Source: Pararge aegeria (Eukaryota; Arthropoda; Insecta; Lepidoptera; Nymphalidae). Taken from it: DNA of 64,000 nt. Below, in pieces: positions 1-11,040 of this stretch (the stretch's first letter is position 1; every line of letters begins with the position of its first letter). Both the position numbers and the translations under genes were made by a program. The notes under the pieces are model-generated. The model was given only the letters and a program-made list of their open reading frames with translations, was not told the origin of the DNA and did no database searches. The stretch covers positions 16,616,001-16,680,000 of the forward strand of contig NC_053184.1 of the NCBI RefSeq assembly GCF_905163445.1, given 5' to 3'.

Positions 1-349
1 CGCCAATCTTGGGCATTGATCAGACCAAAAATAATTTTTAAGTTTATTATTTTCATTTCGTTAGCTTTGGGGAAGATTCCCTTTCAATTTAGTGTTCATT
101 TCTCATTCTACTAGCCAAACCCTTTCATTTGATACTCATATAGAAGGAGTTGTGAAAAAAAATTGTAAAATGTAATTCACCACTGTCTGGTGGCGGCCAT
201 TTTGAATTAAAAATTCACATAGGGTGTCAATTTCAACTTTTAAGCCCTTTTATTTGATTGAGGGATGTGGCGGCGGCCAATAACCAACCGATTTTCATAA
301 AACATAACTAAGGACACTTACGATTAACTAATCTTTGAAACAAAAAAAA

Positions 350-455
350 AACAAAATCGGACCATCCGTTCGGTAGCTACGATGCCACAGACAAACACAT
401 ACACAGAAACGTTGAACTTATATACCCCGTCGTTCTCGCGCGGGGGATTAAAAAC
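350..455 (+). repeat. Repeat H end fragment
   Basis: The block containing GGTAGCTACGATGCCACAGA and ending in a GC-rich CGCGCGGGGG stretch plus TTAAAAA recurs in reverse orientation at about 63364-63455. It resembles the terminal part of a common lepidopteran dispersed repeat, but I cannot name its class. The preceding 1-349 may belong to the same element; I see no gene there. Confidence 0.5.
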
Positions 456-760
456 AACTTTTCGAAAGCAGGAGGTATTAATTTAAAATAATCGTAGTAT
501 TACTTTTTTTTTCTAAACTTCATTGTTACTACCGCCAATAAGGAGGTAATATTATTCGTTACTAACATTCGACATAACAAGTATATTCTGCAATAGGAAT
601 AAACCCTGAATAATTCTATTTTCTCTAAGTCTATGATAATCAAGGGGCGATAATTATTTGATCGGGCACGATTGCTACGGTCACGTCTCAAAATCACAAA
701 CTAAATTTAAGGAGTTTTAAATAGTTGTGTAGAGTATCATATAAAGAGACCGACTTCTGT

Positions 761-1026
761 GACGGCCGATTGGCGCAGTTTGCAGCAACCCTGCTTTCTG
801 AGCCCAGGGTCGTGGGTTCGATTCCCACAACTGGAAAATGTTTGTGTGATGAGCATGAAAGTTTTTCAGTGTCTGGGTGTTTATATGTATATTCTAATGA
901 TTTTTGTATATTATTTATAAAAATATTCATCAGTCGTCATAGTACCCATAACACAAGCTACGCTTACTTTGGGGCTAGATGGCGATGTGTGTATTGTCGT
1001 AGTATATTTATTATTTATTTATTATT
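761..1026 (+). mobile_element. SINE-A, near full-length copy
   Basis: A tRNA-derived SINE. The head (GACGGCCGATTGGCGCAG) carries an A-box-like element and a B-box-like GGGTTCGATTCCC, the internal RNA polymerase III promoter. The body contains CAGTGTCTGGGTGTTTAT, then CCCATAACACAAGCTACGCT and GGGGCTAGATGGCGATGTGT, and ends in a TATTTATTATTTATT-type tail. Fourteen other copies or parts occur in this window, in both orientations. It resembles the abundant butterfly SINE called Metulj, from memory. Open reading frames across it are accidental. Confidence 0.88.
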
Positions 1027-1560
1027 CTGTATCAAACCACACAAATATTTATACAACTTGTAAATAAAATTGAAATATTACTTCTGATTCTTCATAGGTA
1101 TATTATTTACTGTCTCTGAGACTTATCTGTGAAACCGAAATGCTAATAGTTTTTGAATAAACCATTGCCATAGTTTTTACTGAAATAAATCAAATACAGC
1201 CCTAACATCACATGCAAAAGTAAAATCAAGTGACTCCTGTTACTTCATTAGGTAAGTGTCGCTTAGCGAAGGTACTATGCACGTGTCGGTCTTTTACTTT
1301 CAATAGGGTTGTCAACACTAAGAATATGTTTAATACTATGTAGGAAGAAACAAATATGCTTATTTTCGTTTAATATTTTACACGGTGATTTCTTATGAAA
1401 TATAGTAATGCATCCTTCAACAGTATCTTGTAATTCCGTTACACGATGTATAACATATTTCCATCGAGCTATCTCACGTGTGAAAGATATTCCTGGCTAC
1501 ATTGTTATAAGTAAGTATTTTTTTCTAGTTAACTTTTTTTAAATTAAATTAAGGTTATTA

Positions 1561-1712
1561 ATGGAATGCGTAAAAATTATGAAAATTAAACTTAATTTTC
1601 TATACTCGAAAAGCAGAAGAATCTGCATGGTGTATTTTATAATTTCGTCAATCCTTATACTCCTCAAACAGATCTTCGGCTATGTACTCTACGCACGTTT
1701 CGCTCCGACACC
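1561..1712 (-). repeat. Repeat P, copy 1, interrupted
   Basis: On the minus strand the stretch matches Repeat P: GGAGCGAAACGTGCGTAGAG, then a body with ATACACCAT and AGATTCTTCTGC, then AGTTTAATTTTCATAA. The ribozyme-like 5' half (CTGANGA side) is missing because the A-rich end of SINE-B starts here at about 1713-1730. A trace (CAGGAGAT) just past the SINE head at about 2037 may be the displaced remainder, so SINE-B probably landed inside the core. Confidence 0.6.
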
Positions 1713-1728
1713 AGAATATTTATTTTTC

Positions 1729-2031
1729 ATTTTTATTCCACTACAAGTTAGCCCTTGACTGCAATCTCACCTGGTGGTAAGCGATGATGCAGCCTAAGAT
1801 GTTAGCGGGCTAACCTGTTACCCTCCTAATCGGTTTCTACGCGACAATTGAATACTAAATCACTTAGCGACACGTCATTGTCAGTAGGGTGGTAACTAGC
1901 CACGGCCAACCACCAGACCGGACCAGAAAAAATTCTGAAATTATAAATTCCTAAATTGCCCCTTTCGGGATTCGTACCCGGGACCTCCTACATAAATTCA
2001 CAGAGCTCAATGTTGCGCCAGGGAGGCCGTC
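1729..2031 (-). mobile_element. SINE-B, near full-length copy
   Basis: Read on the minus strand it starts with GACGGCCTCCCTGGCGCAAC, a tRNA-like A-box region, followed by the B-box-like GGGTACGAATCCCG. The body follows (GTCGCGTAGAAACCGATTAG, GGTTAGCCCGCTAACATCTT) and it ends with GTGAGATTGCAGTCAAGGGC, TAACTTGTAGTGGAATAAAAA. This is the best complete reference copy of the family here. Confidence 0.85.
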
Positions 2032-3135
2032 CAAACCAGGAGATATCTGTTCTGATATTTTTACATCTCATTTCTACGTTAGATTGTACGGGTAAATATG
2101 AATAAATACGAATTCCCTTTGCACTGGTGTAAAAACAAAAGAAACAAAACCTCCTTGGAAGTTGGTTGAAAACTAAGTTACGTTAAACCTCATTCGGCCA
2201 GACCAAGTTTAGCTAAGACATGAAAAGGCGAATCTATTGGTGAGTTTCCAACACATCACGAGAAAGGTATTATGTCACAGCTCAGAAGGCAAACCACCTT
2301 AATGTTGCAGATTAACAATAAATTTCCCTATATACCCCGGAATAGGTCGTCTAACTAAAGGCTTAAATTCTATTACTAGAAAGGCACACATACTGTTTCA
2401 CACTATCACAAAGGTTCGCTTAATATAGTGAAAGGTAAATAATGTCCATTCATGTTGCAACAAAGCAATCCCCTATTGTTTGTGATTCACTATTTAGGTC
2501 AAACGCAGACCACTGATTTAACGGAAATTAACGTAAACTAGTACTTTCACGTAGTGACAAATCTAATCAGACGCCCCGTAGGTAATTATTTCTACCGTAC
2601 GTTCGACGTTTTCTTATAAGATGAGAAAATAGGTAGAAATAGTTATCTTGAGGCCCTACTGCATGAATTCCACCGAGACATTGAAAACTGTAATTCTAAA
2701 TAGCATTGACGAACAAAAACTTTAATATTGTTGCAATCATTGTCAAATTGATGGACACAGTGTGGTATGTTGCAGGACGTGCTCAATGCATGCCCTGTGA
2801 AGTGTTGCTCTGTTTACACGCGATGGTTTTTCACTTAACATCAGTTTGGCCATCTGCTTGGTCCGTAAATTATTGCTTTAAAAAAACATTCGAGTTCTCA
2901 AAGTTATAACTAGTTATATTAAACTCTCTCATAATAACGAGTAACGCTGTGTAATTTATGTGTGTAAATATGTTATTCGCTTTAGTAAGTTTTGTTTCCA
3001 GAAGCTTCGAATATCTGGTATTGGGACAACCATAAATGTTGGAGTCTGTTATCTATTAGAAAAAAAAACAATTATCATCATTCGGTCTAGTAGCCTAGCT
3101 CACTTAAAGTCTCCATATACATTTTCTTAACATTT
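2032..3135. other. No recognised feature
   Basis: AT-rich sequence without a convincing coding region, RNA or repeat shared with the rest of the window. A 67-codon open frame at 2706-2909 has no recognisable domain and I do not call it a gene. Confidence 0.4.
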
Positions 3136-3217
3136 ATTTATTTAAACATCTTTATTGCGTAATAAAGGAGAAATTACAAATATAGTTAAACAAAAAATTA
3201 AAAGCAAAAGGCGACCT

Positions 3218-3234
3218 TATCACTAAGAGTGATA
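3218..3234 (-). other. 3' UTR hairpin of the CR1-like LINE
   Basis: TATCACT-AAG-AGTGATA forms a 7-bp stem next to the conserved CTGCCAGG. The second copy of the family (30891-30906) has ATCGCT-TAAT-AGCGAT at the same place, so an A-T pair is replaced by a G-C pair. It is probably a 3' recognition structure for the reverse transcriptase (inference). Confidence 0.6.
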
Positions 3235-3460
3235 TCTGCCAGGTAACCTTACCGATAGTACACAACAAAACATGGTAGACGGGAAATCGCAATTAAAATA
3301 AACAATACATAAATTTACACACTTAAGTACATACTACTAATAACTAATATAATAAATTATTAAAAGAGATAAATAAAATAAGATATAAATAAATATATAT
3401 TAACAAATATTTATATATATTTACTATAGATACATAAGTACACATATGCGAACAACAAAA

Positions 3461-6415
3461 TTATAATGACAAATAGTGATGTCTAACACGGCTTTTGAAA
3501 ATAGCTAGGGATTTAGAGCGACGAATATCGTCAGGGAGTGCATTCCACAGCGTTGCAGCTTTTATTGTGAAGGATTCCGAGTAACTTTGAGACTTACATT
3601 TCATCATTCGGAGAATATTCTCCCTAGCAGAACGCTGAGATCCTTGAGACGGACACGGGCAAAGGAAATGAAAGCGTTGTTTAAGGTAGGGTGGTGTCCA
3701 AGGATGAAAAAGAGTAGAATACAGGATTGAAAGGACATGCAGATTACGCCGATGCCTAATAGGAAGCCACTTCAATTTTTTGCGATACTCAGAGATGTGG
3801 TCATATTTCCTAAGACCAAATATGAATCTTATGCATAAGTTTTGTAGTCGCTCCAGCTTATCCAGAAGGTCCTCAGTCAAGTCTAAATAACAGGCATCGG
3901 CATAATCTAAAATAGGAAGAAGAAGGGTATTGGCTAATAAAATCTTAGTCTTGATAGGCAAGAGATTTTTCCATCTTTTTAAGGACCCAAAGGCACTAAA
4001 AACTTTCTGGCTTACATGGGCTACTTGCGGCCTCCAAGATAAACTGCTGTCCATGAGAATGCCTAGGTTTTTCACAGTTTTGCTATAAGGCAGCAGAGAC
4101 CCATCAAAAGTGACTTGCGGAATACCAGAAAAATTCACTTTCGCAATTTGCCTAGAATTACCCAAAATAATTGACTGAGACTTGCTGGCATTAACCAATA
4201 ACCCATGAGATCTGCTCCAGTCACAGATAGCACTAAGGTCAGCGTTGAGTCTATTTACAGCCTCAGGAATATCAGAAACCAGAGCAGACACATATATTTG
4301 AAAATCATCCGCATAAAGATGATAAGGTAAAGAAAGGAGATCAGTCATGGTATTTATGAAAATGGAGAATAGAAGAGGAGATAGTACACCACCCTGTGGA
4401 ACACCAGCAAGGAGGCGGCAGTAAGAAGAGAATTTATCTTTGACTCTGATATATTGCGTACGATCATGTAAATAAGAATGGAACCATCTAACTACAGGTG
4501 AAGAAATATTAATGGAATCTAGTATGGCCAAGAGAATCTCAAAATCCACAGTGTTGAATGCATTCGAGAAATCAAGCAAAGCCAAAATGGTCACCTGCTT
4601 ATTATCAATACCTAAACGAATATCGTCACAGACATTGGTTAAAGCCGTGACAGTGCTGTGCCCACGACGAAAGCCAGATTGAAAAGTGCTAAGGATATTA
4701 TTTTTAGAAAGAAATAAAGATAATTGAGAATTAACAATACGTTCCAGGACTTTAGATAAGAACGGAAGAATAGAAATAGGTCGGAAATGAGAAAACAAAG
4801 ACGGGTTAGAATTTTTAGGAATAGGTATGACCTCAGCTATACGCCAGGCACTAGGAAAGGTACTAGATGAGAGAGATAGATTAAATAAGTAGCACAGAAC
4901 GTGTAAGATGTAATCTAAACTTAACAATATCATCTTACGGCTGATACCGTCATTTCCCAAAGCATCTGATTTAACTGCATTTATGTGCTTTATTATTTCG
5001 CCAGGACTGACCACGCTAAATTGGAACAATGGAAAATGAGGCTTTGAACGCGAGCTTATCGAAGCCAGAGTTTCAGTTTTGCGACTAATACTAGTTGTCA
5101 CATTACTGAAATGACGATTCAAAGCATCTATATCCACACTATCAGGAACACTTTTTTGCCGGCGACCAATGCCCAAAGTTTCCAAAAATTTCTACACCTT
5201 AAGGGTACTCTTTCCATCAACTGAAGAGTGGATATAATTGCGCTGAGCGTCTCTGCACATCTTGTTTCACCGATTCCGCAGCCGCTCATACTTAAGCAAG
5301 TTGGCGTCAGAGGGTTGGATCTTATACCTTGATTTCGCCGCGTTACGCTTAGACATGGCAAGCTTTATATCATGAGTAAGCCACGGTGCAGGCAGATGCT
5401 TTAGTTTAATCGGTCGAAAAGGTGCATGGGTATCAAAGAGTTCAATAAGAAGAGAATTGAAAATAGAGATCTTTTCATCCAGCGAAGGAGCATTGAAAAC
5501 TACGTCCCAATCTATGCAATTTAGATCCCGCAAGAAATGATCATTGCTAAACTTGTGATAACTACGACGCATGACTGTTGTTGGCTTGAGCTTAGGCGGG
5601 CGCACATTATAGGATAGGTATACCAAATCGTGGTAAGAAAAGGCTTCCGCAGAAAGCTGGCCAAAAGAACTAACATACGCCGATGCAGAGACAATCATCA
5701 AATCCAGCTGTGAAGGCGAGCAGTTCGGAAAGAAATGTGTGGGACTCGTTGGAAGCAAAGACAAATTTGTGCTATTTATTATATTTTTTAGCTTATGGGC
5801 CCGCGAATCATCTTTAACGAGGCAAGTATTAAAATCACCCATAATTATTATATGATCTGCATGTGGCACATAAGTCTCTAGTAGAGTTTCAAATTCGTGA
5901 AAGTAATCTATTCGAAGCGATGGACTGTAAAATACACCTAAGAGCACTTTTAAATTACCAAACAGTAGTTCTAAAAATAAATGTTCCGAAGATTCAGCAT
6001 AAGTTGACGATGACTTATTTAAAATGGAAAATGGAATGTGGCTGCGTAGGTAGATCGCAACTCCCCCACCACCTTTACCCACACGGTCATTTCGAATTAG
6101 ATGGAAGCCAGGAAGAGAATAAGAGGTGGAGGGAAGGCACGGCTTTAAAAAAGACTCTGAAACTAGAATAGCATGGACGTTCCTAACATCAAAAGAGGTT
6201 AAAAGGTCTCGGAAGTGTGCAGGAATACTCTGCGCATTTATGTGAACTACGTTGAAATTCTTAGGATACCCCGCAAAAGCGGACTCAAGGCGTGTATTTA
6301 AAGGTAACGAAGTGCTATGGAAGCTCCCATCAGAGGAACAAACAGGAGAAAAGAAGGTTACCTCATCAGAGCTATCACTACTGTCACTACAAGAAATATC
6401 ATCCCCAATATTCAT
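3461..6415 (-). pseudogene. ORF2 of CR1-like LINE: endonuclease and reverse transcriptase, two nonsense mutations
   Basis: One continuous frame of 985 codons starting at ATG 6415 and ending at 3461, interrupted by TGA (codon 383, 5269-5267) and TAG (codon 408, 5194-5192). Residues 51-270 are an exonuclease-endonuclease-phosphatase fold domain: N60 in HINAQS, E87 in VSESF, D194/N196 in MGDFN, TH 226-227, D238 in SQLDLM, and SYHD 260-263. The reverse transcriptase follows: FRPIS near codon 545, LLDFSNAFNTV near 613 (catalytic Asp), GVPQGGVLSP near 671, and YADD near 701 (catalytic pair). The C-terminus LWNALPDDIRRSKSLAIFK is repeated in the truncated copy at 31 kb. The enzyme nicks target DNA and primes reverse transcription there. 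The catalytic residues survive, so decay is recent or mild, but the stops fall between endonuclease and reverse transcriptase. Confidence 0.92.
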
Positions 6416-7187
6416 AATACAATTAAAATAATAATATTATAAAATACGATAAAAATAATAATAATAAAAAAAAATATATATATATTATAATTTAAAACGT
6501 GCTAAACATATTGCCTGCCGACAGTGTAAATTCCTAAGGTTTAAAATTAAGAAAAAACAATCATCAAAAGAAAACAACTTAATTGACATAGAAATAAAGA
6601 TCTAACCTAATTACAAAACATGAAGTTCTTGTCTATCATTAACACAATTCACTAAAATATGACAAAAACATCATATAAAACAATGAGTATACAAGCATTG
6701 AAAGCCAAACGTCAACAATACCGCAATGCAGGCTCGCTGGCGACGCGTCACAAAGAGGATACAAACACGAGTGCAAAGTCACTGGCAAAGAAGGTATTAT
6801 AACCACAGACCAGTTAATTAATATAAACATATTCTAGTTCAGTGCCTTAGCCAAAGAGAATACAGCCATATTGTTATAACTATTACAACAAAAAGCAAGA
6901 ACCCAGTGCTGTACAACATGAGTATTCTGAACTTTCATAACAACAACAATGCAATAAGTTGACGTTTGACAACTAAAATTATAAATTTAAAAGCAGGTAC
7001 AAATAAAATTAAAAGTAGACACCCACATCAGAGTGAATTATACTAACACAAAATTCAATATAAGAAACAAAAGTATACTTAAAGTTATAAAATAGGGAAA
7101 GAATATATATAAAGTTAGTTATGGATAACTGGTAATTACTAAATGACAACAAATCATCAAAAAACTACTCTTAACTGCACATCAGCG

Positions 7188-7838
7188 CTATTTCTTCACC
7201 ACTCTTCTTGATCTAGAAATTTGAGAAGGACCAGCGTGCGGCTTAGAAGCAACTGTAGCAGGTCCAGCTAGAACACTGGAGGCTGCTTCTCTACCACATC
7301 CCGAAGAAATAGCAGTTAACTGAGCGTTTCGTAGTGATAGAATGTCGCTTACCATCAGATCCAATCACAATTATCCGACCATTTTTTGTCCAAGACTTTG
7401 ATAGGCCCAGCTGTAGTCTGGCTGCCACGAAAGCTTCATGCCGGATCTTGGTCAAGAACTCTCCCAAAGTAATCCCGGTGCCTTTAAAGTTTTTTTTAGA
7501 AAACCAGATCTTGTTTCTAACGGACTGGTCACAGAGTTTTACAAGCAGTGCTCTTGGTTTGTCACCACCAGTCTGCCCTATTCGATGGCACCGACTAATC
7601 GCTGCCACAGAAAGCTCATGCATTTGAAGATGATCTTTCAAGATTTTTACAACAGTGGCAGGCACATCTTCCTTGGCAGTTTCAGGGACACCATGAAACA
7701 GAAGAATTTTCCTACGGCTTCTTGTTTCCTGCTCATCCATCTGCTGACTTAGAAGTTCTAGCTGCCCCTGAAGACTTTTAGAAGAGTTTTGTGAAAATGT
7801 AGAGACAGATCATCCACAGATTTCTTAATAGATTCCAT
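7188..7838 (-). pseudogene. ORF1 of CR1-like LINE, frameshifted RNA-binding protein
   Basis: The ATG at 7838-7836 opens MESIKKSVDDLSLHF; about 20 codons on, the reading must shift frame to enter the long frame with QLELLSQQMDEQETR. That frame contains ILLFHGVPE, CHRIGQ, KPRALLVKL and DGKRHSITTKR, the pattern of the RRM and C-terminal domain of L1-ORF1p-like (transposase-22-like) proteins that coat the element's RNA. A second shift near 7325 leads to a serine-rich tail ending RSRRVVKK-stop at 7190-7188. No zinc knuckle is seen. The two indels make it non-functional as read. Confidence 0.75.
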
Positions 7839-7870
7839 TGTTGACTAGCTGTTTTGTGTGTTTGTTGTTG

Positions 7871-8955
7871 GTAGTAGTTTAAGTTCAAGTGTTATCTACA
7901 GTTATATTGTATGGATTTACCTTTATGGGACATTGTTGGCAGGTATGAAGATATTAATGCATTATTAATTGTTTAAAGGTCATTAATTCAATTATAAATT
8001 AAATTTTTAAGAGAGATACACTAAAAAAACGTGTTTCTTATTATGCAACTACCCGCCGATTCGTAGTAACATATTGGTTTAATTAACGCATTTTTCTGAT
8101 ATTTTTGATAGGATGGCAAATATATTAACGACCCTTATTTATATATTTAGATGTAGCGTAGGATAAGAACCAGTCAGTAAAATAGTTACAGTAAAGTCAC
8201 AAAGTTGTAAATTGAACTGACTGCAGCACTATCTTACTATCAAACTAAAGAAGTTAGCGTGGGAATGAATCTTCAGACATTCTGTTGACATAATTTCGAT
8301 TGACCTGGCAAGAGTTGGTTATACTTCGTTTGCCACTTTTTGTACGCTAATTTTTTTTGGGTTTACAGTAATTTTGTGATGTTGTACAATCTTTTACCCG
8401 TCCACGAAGTATTGTTTACCCGGTCTACGTTGATGTTTGTGTCAATCTCCAGCTTTTTCACTACTGAAAAAATCACGGCCGTTAATCATTTACTACATAG
8501 GTACCTAGGTATTAGGCCAAAGCAACACTATAATTTTACTATTCTGGCTTTTTTTTATCAGTCTGATACTAGTCGTTCGTCTGCGCTAGGCCTTGCCTTG
8601 GTTACTAGGAAATTGTAGGCAATATTGCGCCAATTCATTTTGTATTAGCATTATGTATAGGGCTCATTAAATTATTCATATCGACAGCGCTGAAAGCTTA
8701 GGCACCAATTGCGTAGATAATTATAAACGCTTTGCCAGGAACACATAGGTTTTGTATACACCCGAAAATTAAAGTAAGTAAATGTTTTGTGTTAACATTT
8801 CAACATCAAAGCATCTCGTAATTATTTTGTGTGTTTGAGCGTAGCCTTATGTGCCGGATAAATTACTATAGATTATAGAAATACCGTTCCGTGTAGCAGC
8901 AGTATGCGGTGAGGACGGGGGCCGATAATAAAGGTCCTGCTGCGTTTGTGTCCTA
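7871..8955. other. No recognised feature
   Basis: AT-rich sequence. The 92-codon open frame at 8340-8618 has no domain and crosses low-complexity T runs. Nothing here matches other repeats in the window. Confidence 0.4.
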
Positions 8956-9160
8956 CCAGCTGACCCGTGCAACTTCGTTGCACCAAATCGGTTATTACCG
9001 GAAAACAAAAATAAAATGTCATTTTCTAAAAGTGAATCCTAGCTATATCGATTTATCGCCCTCGAAATCCCCTGTATACTAAATTTCATGAAAATCGTTG
9101 GAGCCGATTACGAGATTCCAATTATATGTATACAAGAATTGCTCGTTTAAAGATATAAGA
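8956..9160 (-). mobile_element. Short Helitron, copy 1
   Basis: On the minus strand it starts TCTTATATCTTTAAACGAGC and ends in a hairpin GTGCAAC-GAA-GTTGCAC followed by GGGTCAGCTGG. The 5' TC, the subterminal 3' hairpin, the CTRR end (CTGG) and the host A before and T after are the Helitron signature. It is 205 bp with no coding capacity, so it depends on a RepHel helicase in trans. Same family as 46965-47171. Confidence 0.85.
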
Positions 9161-10629
9161 TAAATTGGATTCATATTATGTAGGCATACCTAAGTATAAG
9201 ATTTGCATGCATGCAATCGTGATGTCGTTTTCGCGTATCGACATACCGTAACATCAATGCGAAATGGACCAACCTTTCTGACTTTAGAGTGCAAATTCTG
9301 TAATCCTGTTGCAAGTTTGATAGGGCTGTGTCTCTTGGGTTAAAAGTTGTTCTTCTGATATGTAGATAGGTCTAGCGTAGATGAGTTAATGAATATATAC
9401 ATTTTGATTTAAGATCTCACAAAATTGCAGAAAAAAAAAATATTGGCTTACAATAAAAAAAAAAAAACTGCAACGTTGGCTGAGAAATATTTCTTAATAT
9501 TGCTGAGCCAATGAGGTAAAATTTTTCCGTTTGACAAGGAATAAAACTTAATTCAAGGCTAATGTAAAGGGGCCTAGGACGCTACTAATGAATAATATAC
9601 CTACTCGATTTAAAAAAAAAAATTATAATTTGAAATACCCCATAATGGTACCTGTAAAAATGAATAACCCTGGCTTATTGTAATGACTTGGAATCACATT
9701 TACACGACTGTTTTTATGGACGTGTGTACAAGTTATTGTTTTAATAATAATTATATAGGACCATAACATTTTTGATCTTAAATATATGCAAAGCTGAGGT
9801 TTTGACATTTTTTTCTATTTACAGGTATTTATCTAAAGGTGAGTAAAGAGTGATGAACCAAAAGTTTATATTAATAGCTGCGCCCCAAGGTTACCCGCGG
9901 TGAATAAGTTTGTCCAAGTTATTTTTGTTATTGAAATTCTAGATCTTACCTCGAGAAAGTTCGATACGGCAAACTATAGCTTAGTTGTAACTAATCGACG
10001 TGAATTTCAGCGAACGGGATGAATACTGCAATACCCCATTGGCATCTAAGTTCTTAATAAACAACAGAAACCGTTCTACAACATAAAAAAAACAAATCAT
10101 AACCACCCTATAACCGTATAATTCTTACTTTTACTCAAAATCCTTATCTGGAACATTTGAAGTAAGTTATTCATTTGGACATTTGCCTAATTTGTTCAGT
10201 TATGTCACAGCTAGTTTCCCAAGATCCAAAAAGGATGTAGCATCTAATATAATACGTGATTTCCAATTCAGGGCGCGGAGCCAACTTATTAAAATATTTG
10301 TGTATTAACTCATACAAATAATTCCAGATCTCAATTACTCAGATATATTGGAAACACATAAAGTGGATTAAAGCCTTGACCTGGAGGGAAACATGTGTTT
10401 GTTCCAAGTTTGTTCACGTAAGTTGACCGATGACGTCATAGTGTCACTATTCAATCAGATACCTACTGCTCGGATTGCGGCTTTAAGTAAACTATTTGTT
10501 TAAATGTTATTATTAAATATTAATAAGTTGAAAGTACTTAAATAAATATGTAGTTAAACTATTTGTTATTTTCCCATGTATTTTTGCTCGGCGTGTTGAC
10601 GTAACACATGGCAGGTAATGCCGTTTGTC
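9161..10629. other. No recognised feature
   Basis: AT-rich with A runs near 9430-9470 and 9613. A block at about 10415-10470 (GTAAG..ACCG..GTCA..ATTCAATCA) loosely resembles 11226-11275; the relation is weak. Confidence 0.35.
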
Positions 10630-11040
10630 ACCCAACTTATAACAGGCTTAAGAAGGTGGCGTGCCGTGTAGTGCACGCCTCTTTGGAGGATTCGGCAGCG
10701 ATCAGGCCATTGACGGTGGGACCCGCCATGCATTGGGGGGTCAAAACCTTGGCGAGAGTGCGGTGAAGACGCAAATTAACCCCGTGCTCTCACTTATAGG
10801 TCTATCGAGGGACACACAGAGTTTTTAGTGGGTGCAAGTCCCACATAACTACTCCGTTTTCCCCAACGGAATGGTGTGTGTCAGGCATGTTCTCTGTAAA
10901 AAAAGGAACATGTCCAAGATCGTTTCGCCCAGTGTACATTAACCTGAGGTCTGGGCTGTAATACACTAGCAACCACACCCTTCAGATCGTAACACAATGC
11001 TGCTTAGCGATTCTGTCACGAAGAACTCTACTACTACTAA
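10630..11040 (+). mobile_element. Degenerate LINE 3'-UTR-like fragment with Repeat E end
   Basis: GC-richer than its surroundings, with AGTGGGTGCAAGTCCCACAT, CCGTTTTCCCCAACGGAAT (an inverted repeat around CCCC) and GATCGTTTCGCCC, followed by CTGGGCTGTAATACAC and ACAATGCTGCTTAGCG shared with Repeat E at 52180-52345. This resembles the 3' end of a lepidopteran non-LTR element, but no reading frame survives. Class uncertain. Confidence 0.5.

Larger units (their letters stand above)
3136..7870 (-). mobile_element. CR1-like LINE, almost full length
   Basis: A minus-strand non-LTR retrotransposon of about 4.7 kb. In transcription order: 5' region near 7870-7839, ORF1 (7838-7188), an AT-rich spacer of about 770 bp, ORF2 (6415-3461) and a 3' UTR with a small hairpin, ending in AATAAA and an (AAAT)-like tail near 3136. 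The order ORF1 with an L1-ORF1p-like RNA-binding domain, then apurinic endonuclease plus reverse transcriptase, is that of the CR1/jockey group. The exact clade (CR1/Zenon-like?) is inference. The 5' end and target-site duplication are not resolved. Confidence 0.85.

Noticed and set aside
761..840. Possible tRNA gene (A and B box)
   Set aside because: The same segment heads 15 dispersed repeats with a non-tRNA body and tail; it is a SINE promoter, not a tRNA gene. The same holds for the other tRNA-like heads.
5128..5361. 77-codon minus frame between endonuclease and reverse transcriptase
   Set aside because: Out-of-frame shadow; the true frame continues through two stop codons.
5863..6171. 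Plus-strand 102-codon frame
   Set aside because: Antisense shadow of the LINE endonuclease.
7334..7752. Plus-strand open frames over ORF1
   Set aside because: Antisense shadows of the LINE ORF1, which carries the recognised domain.
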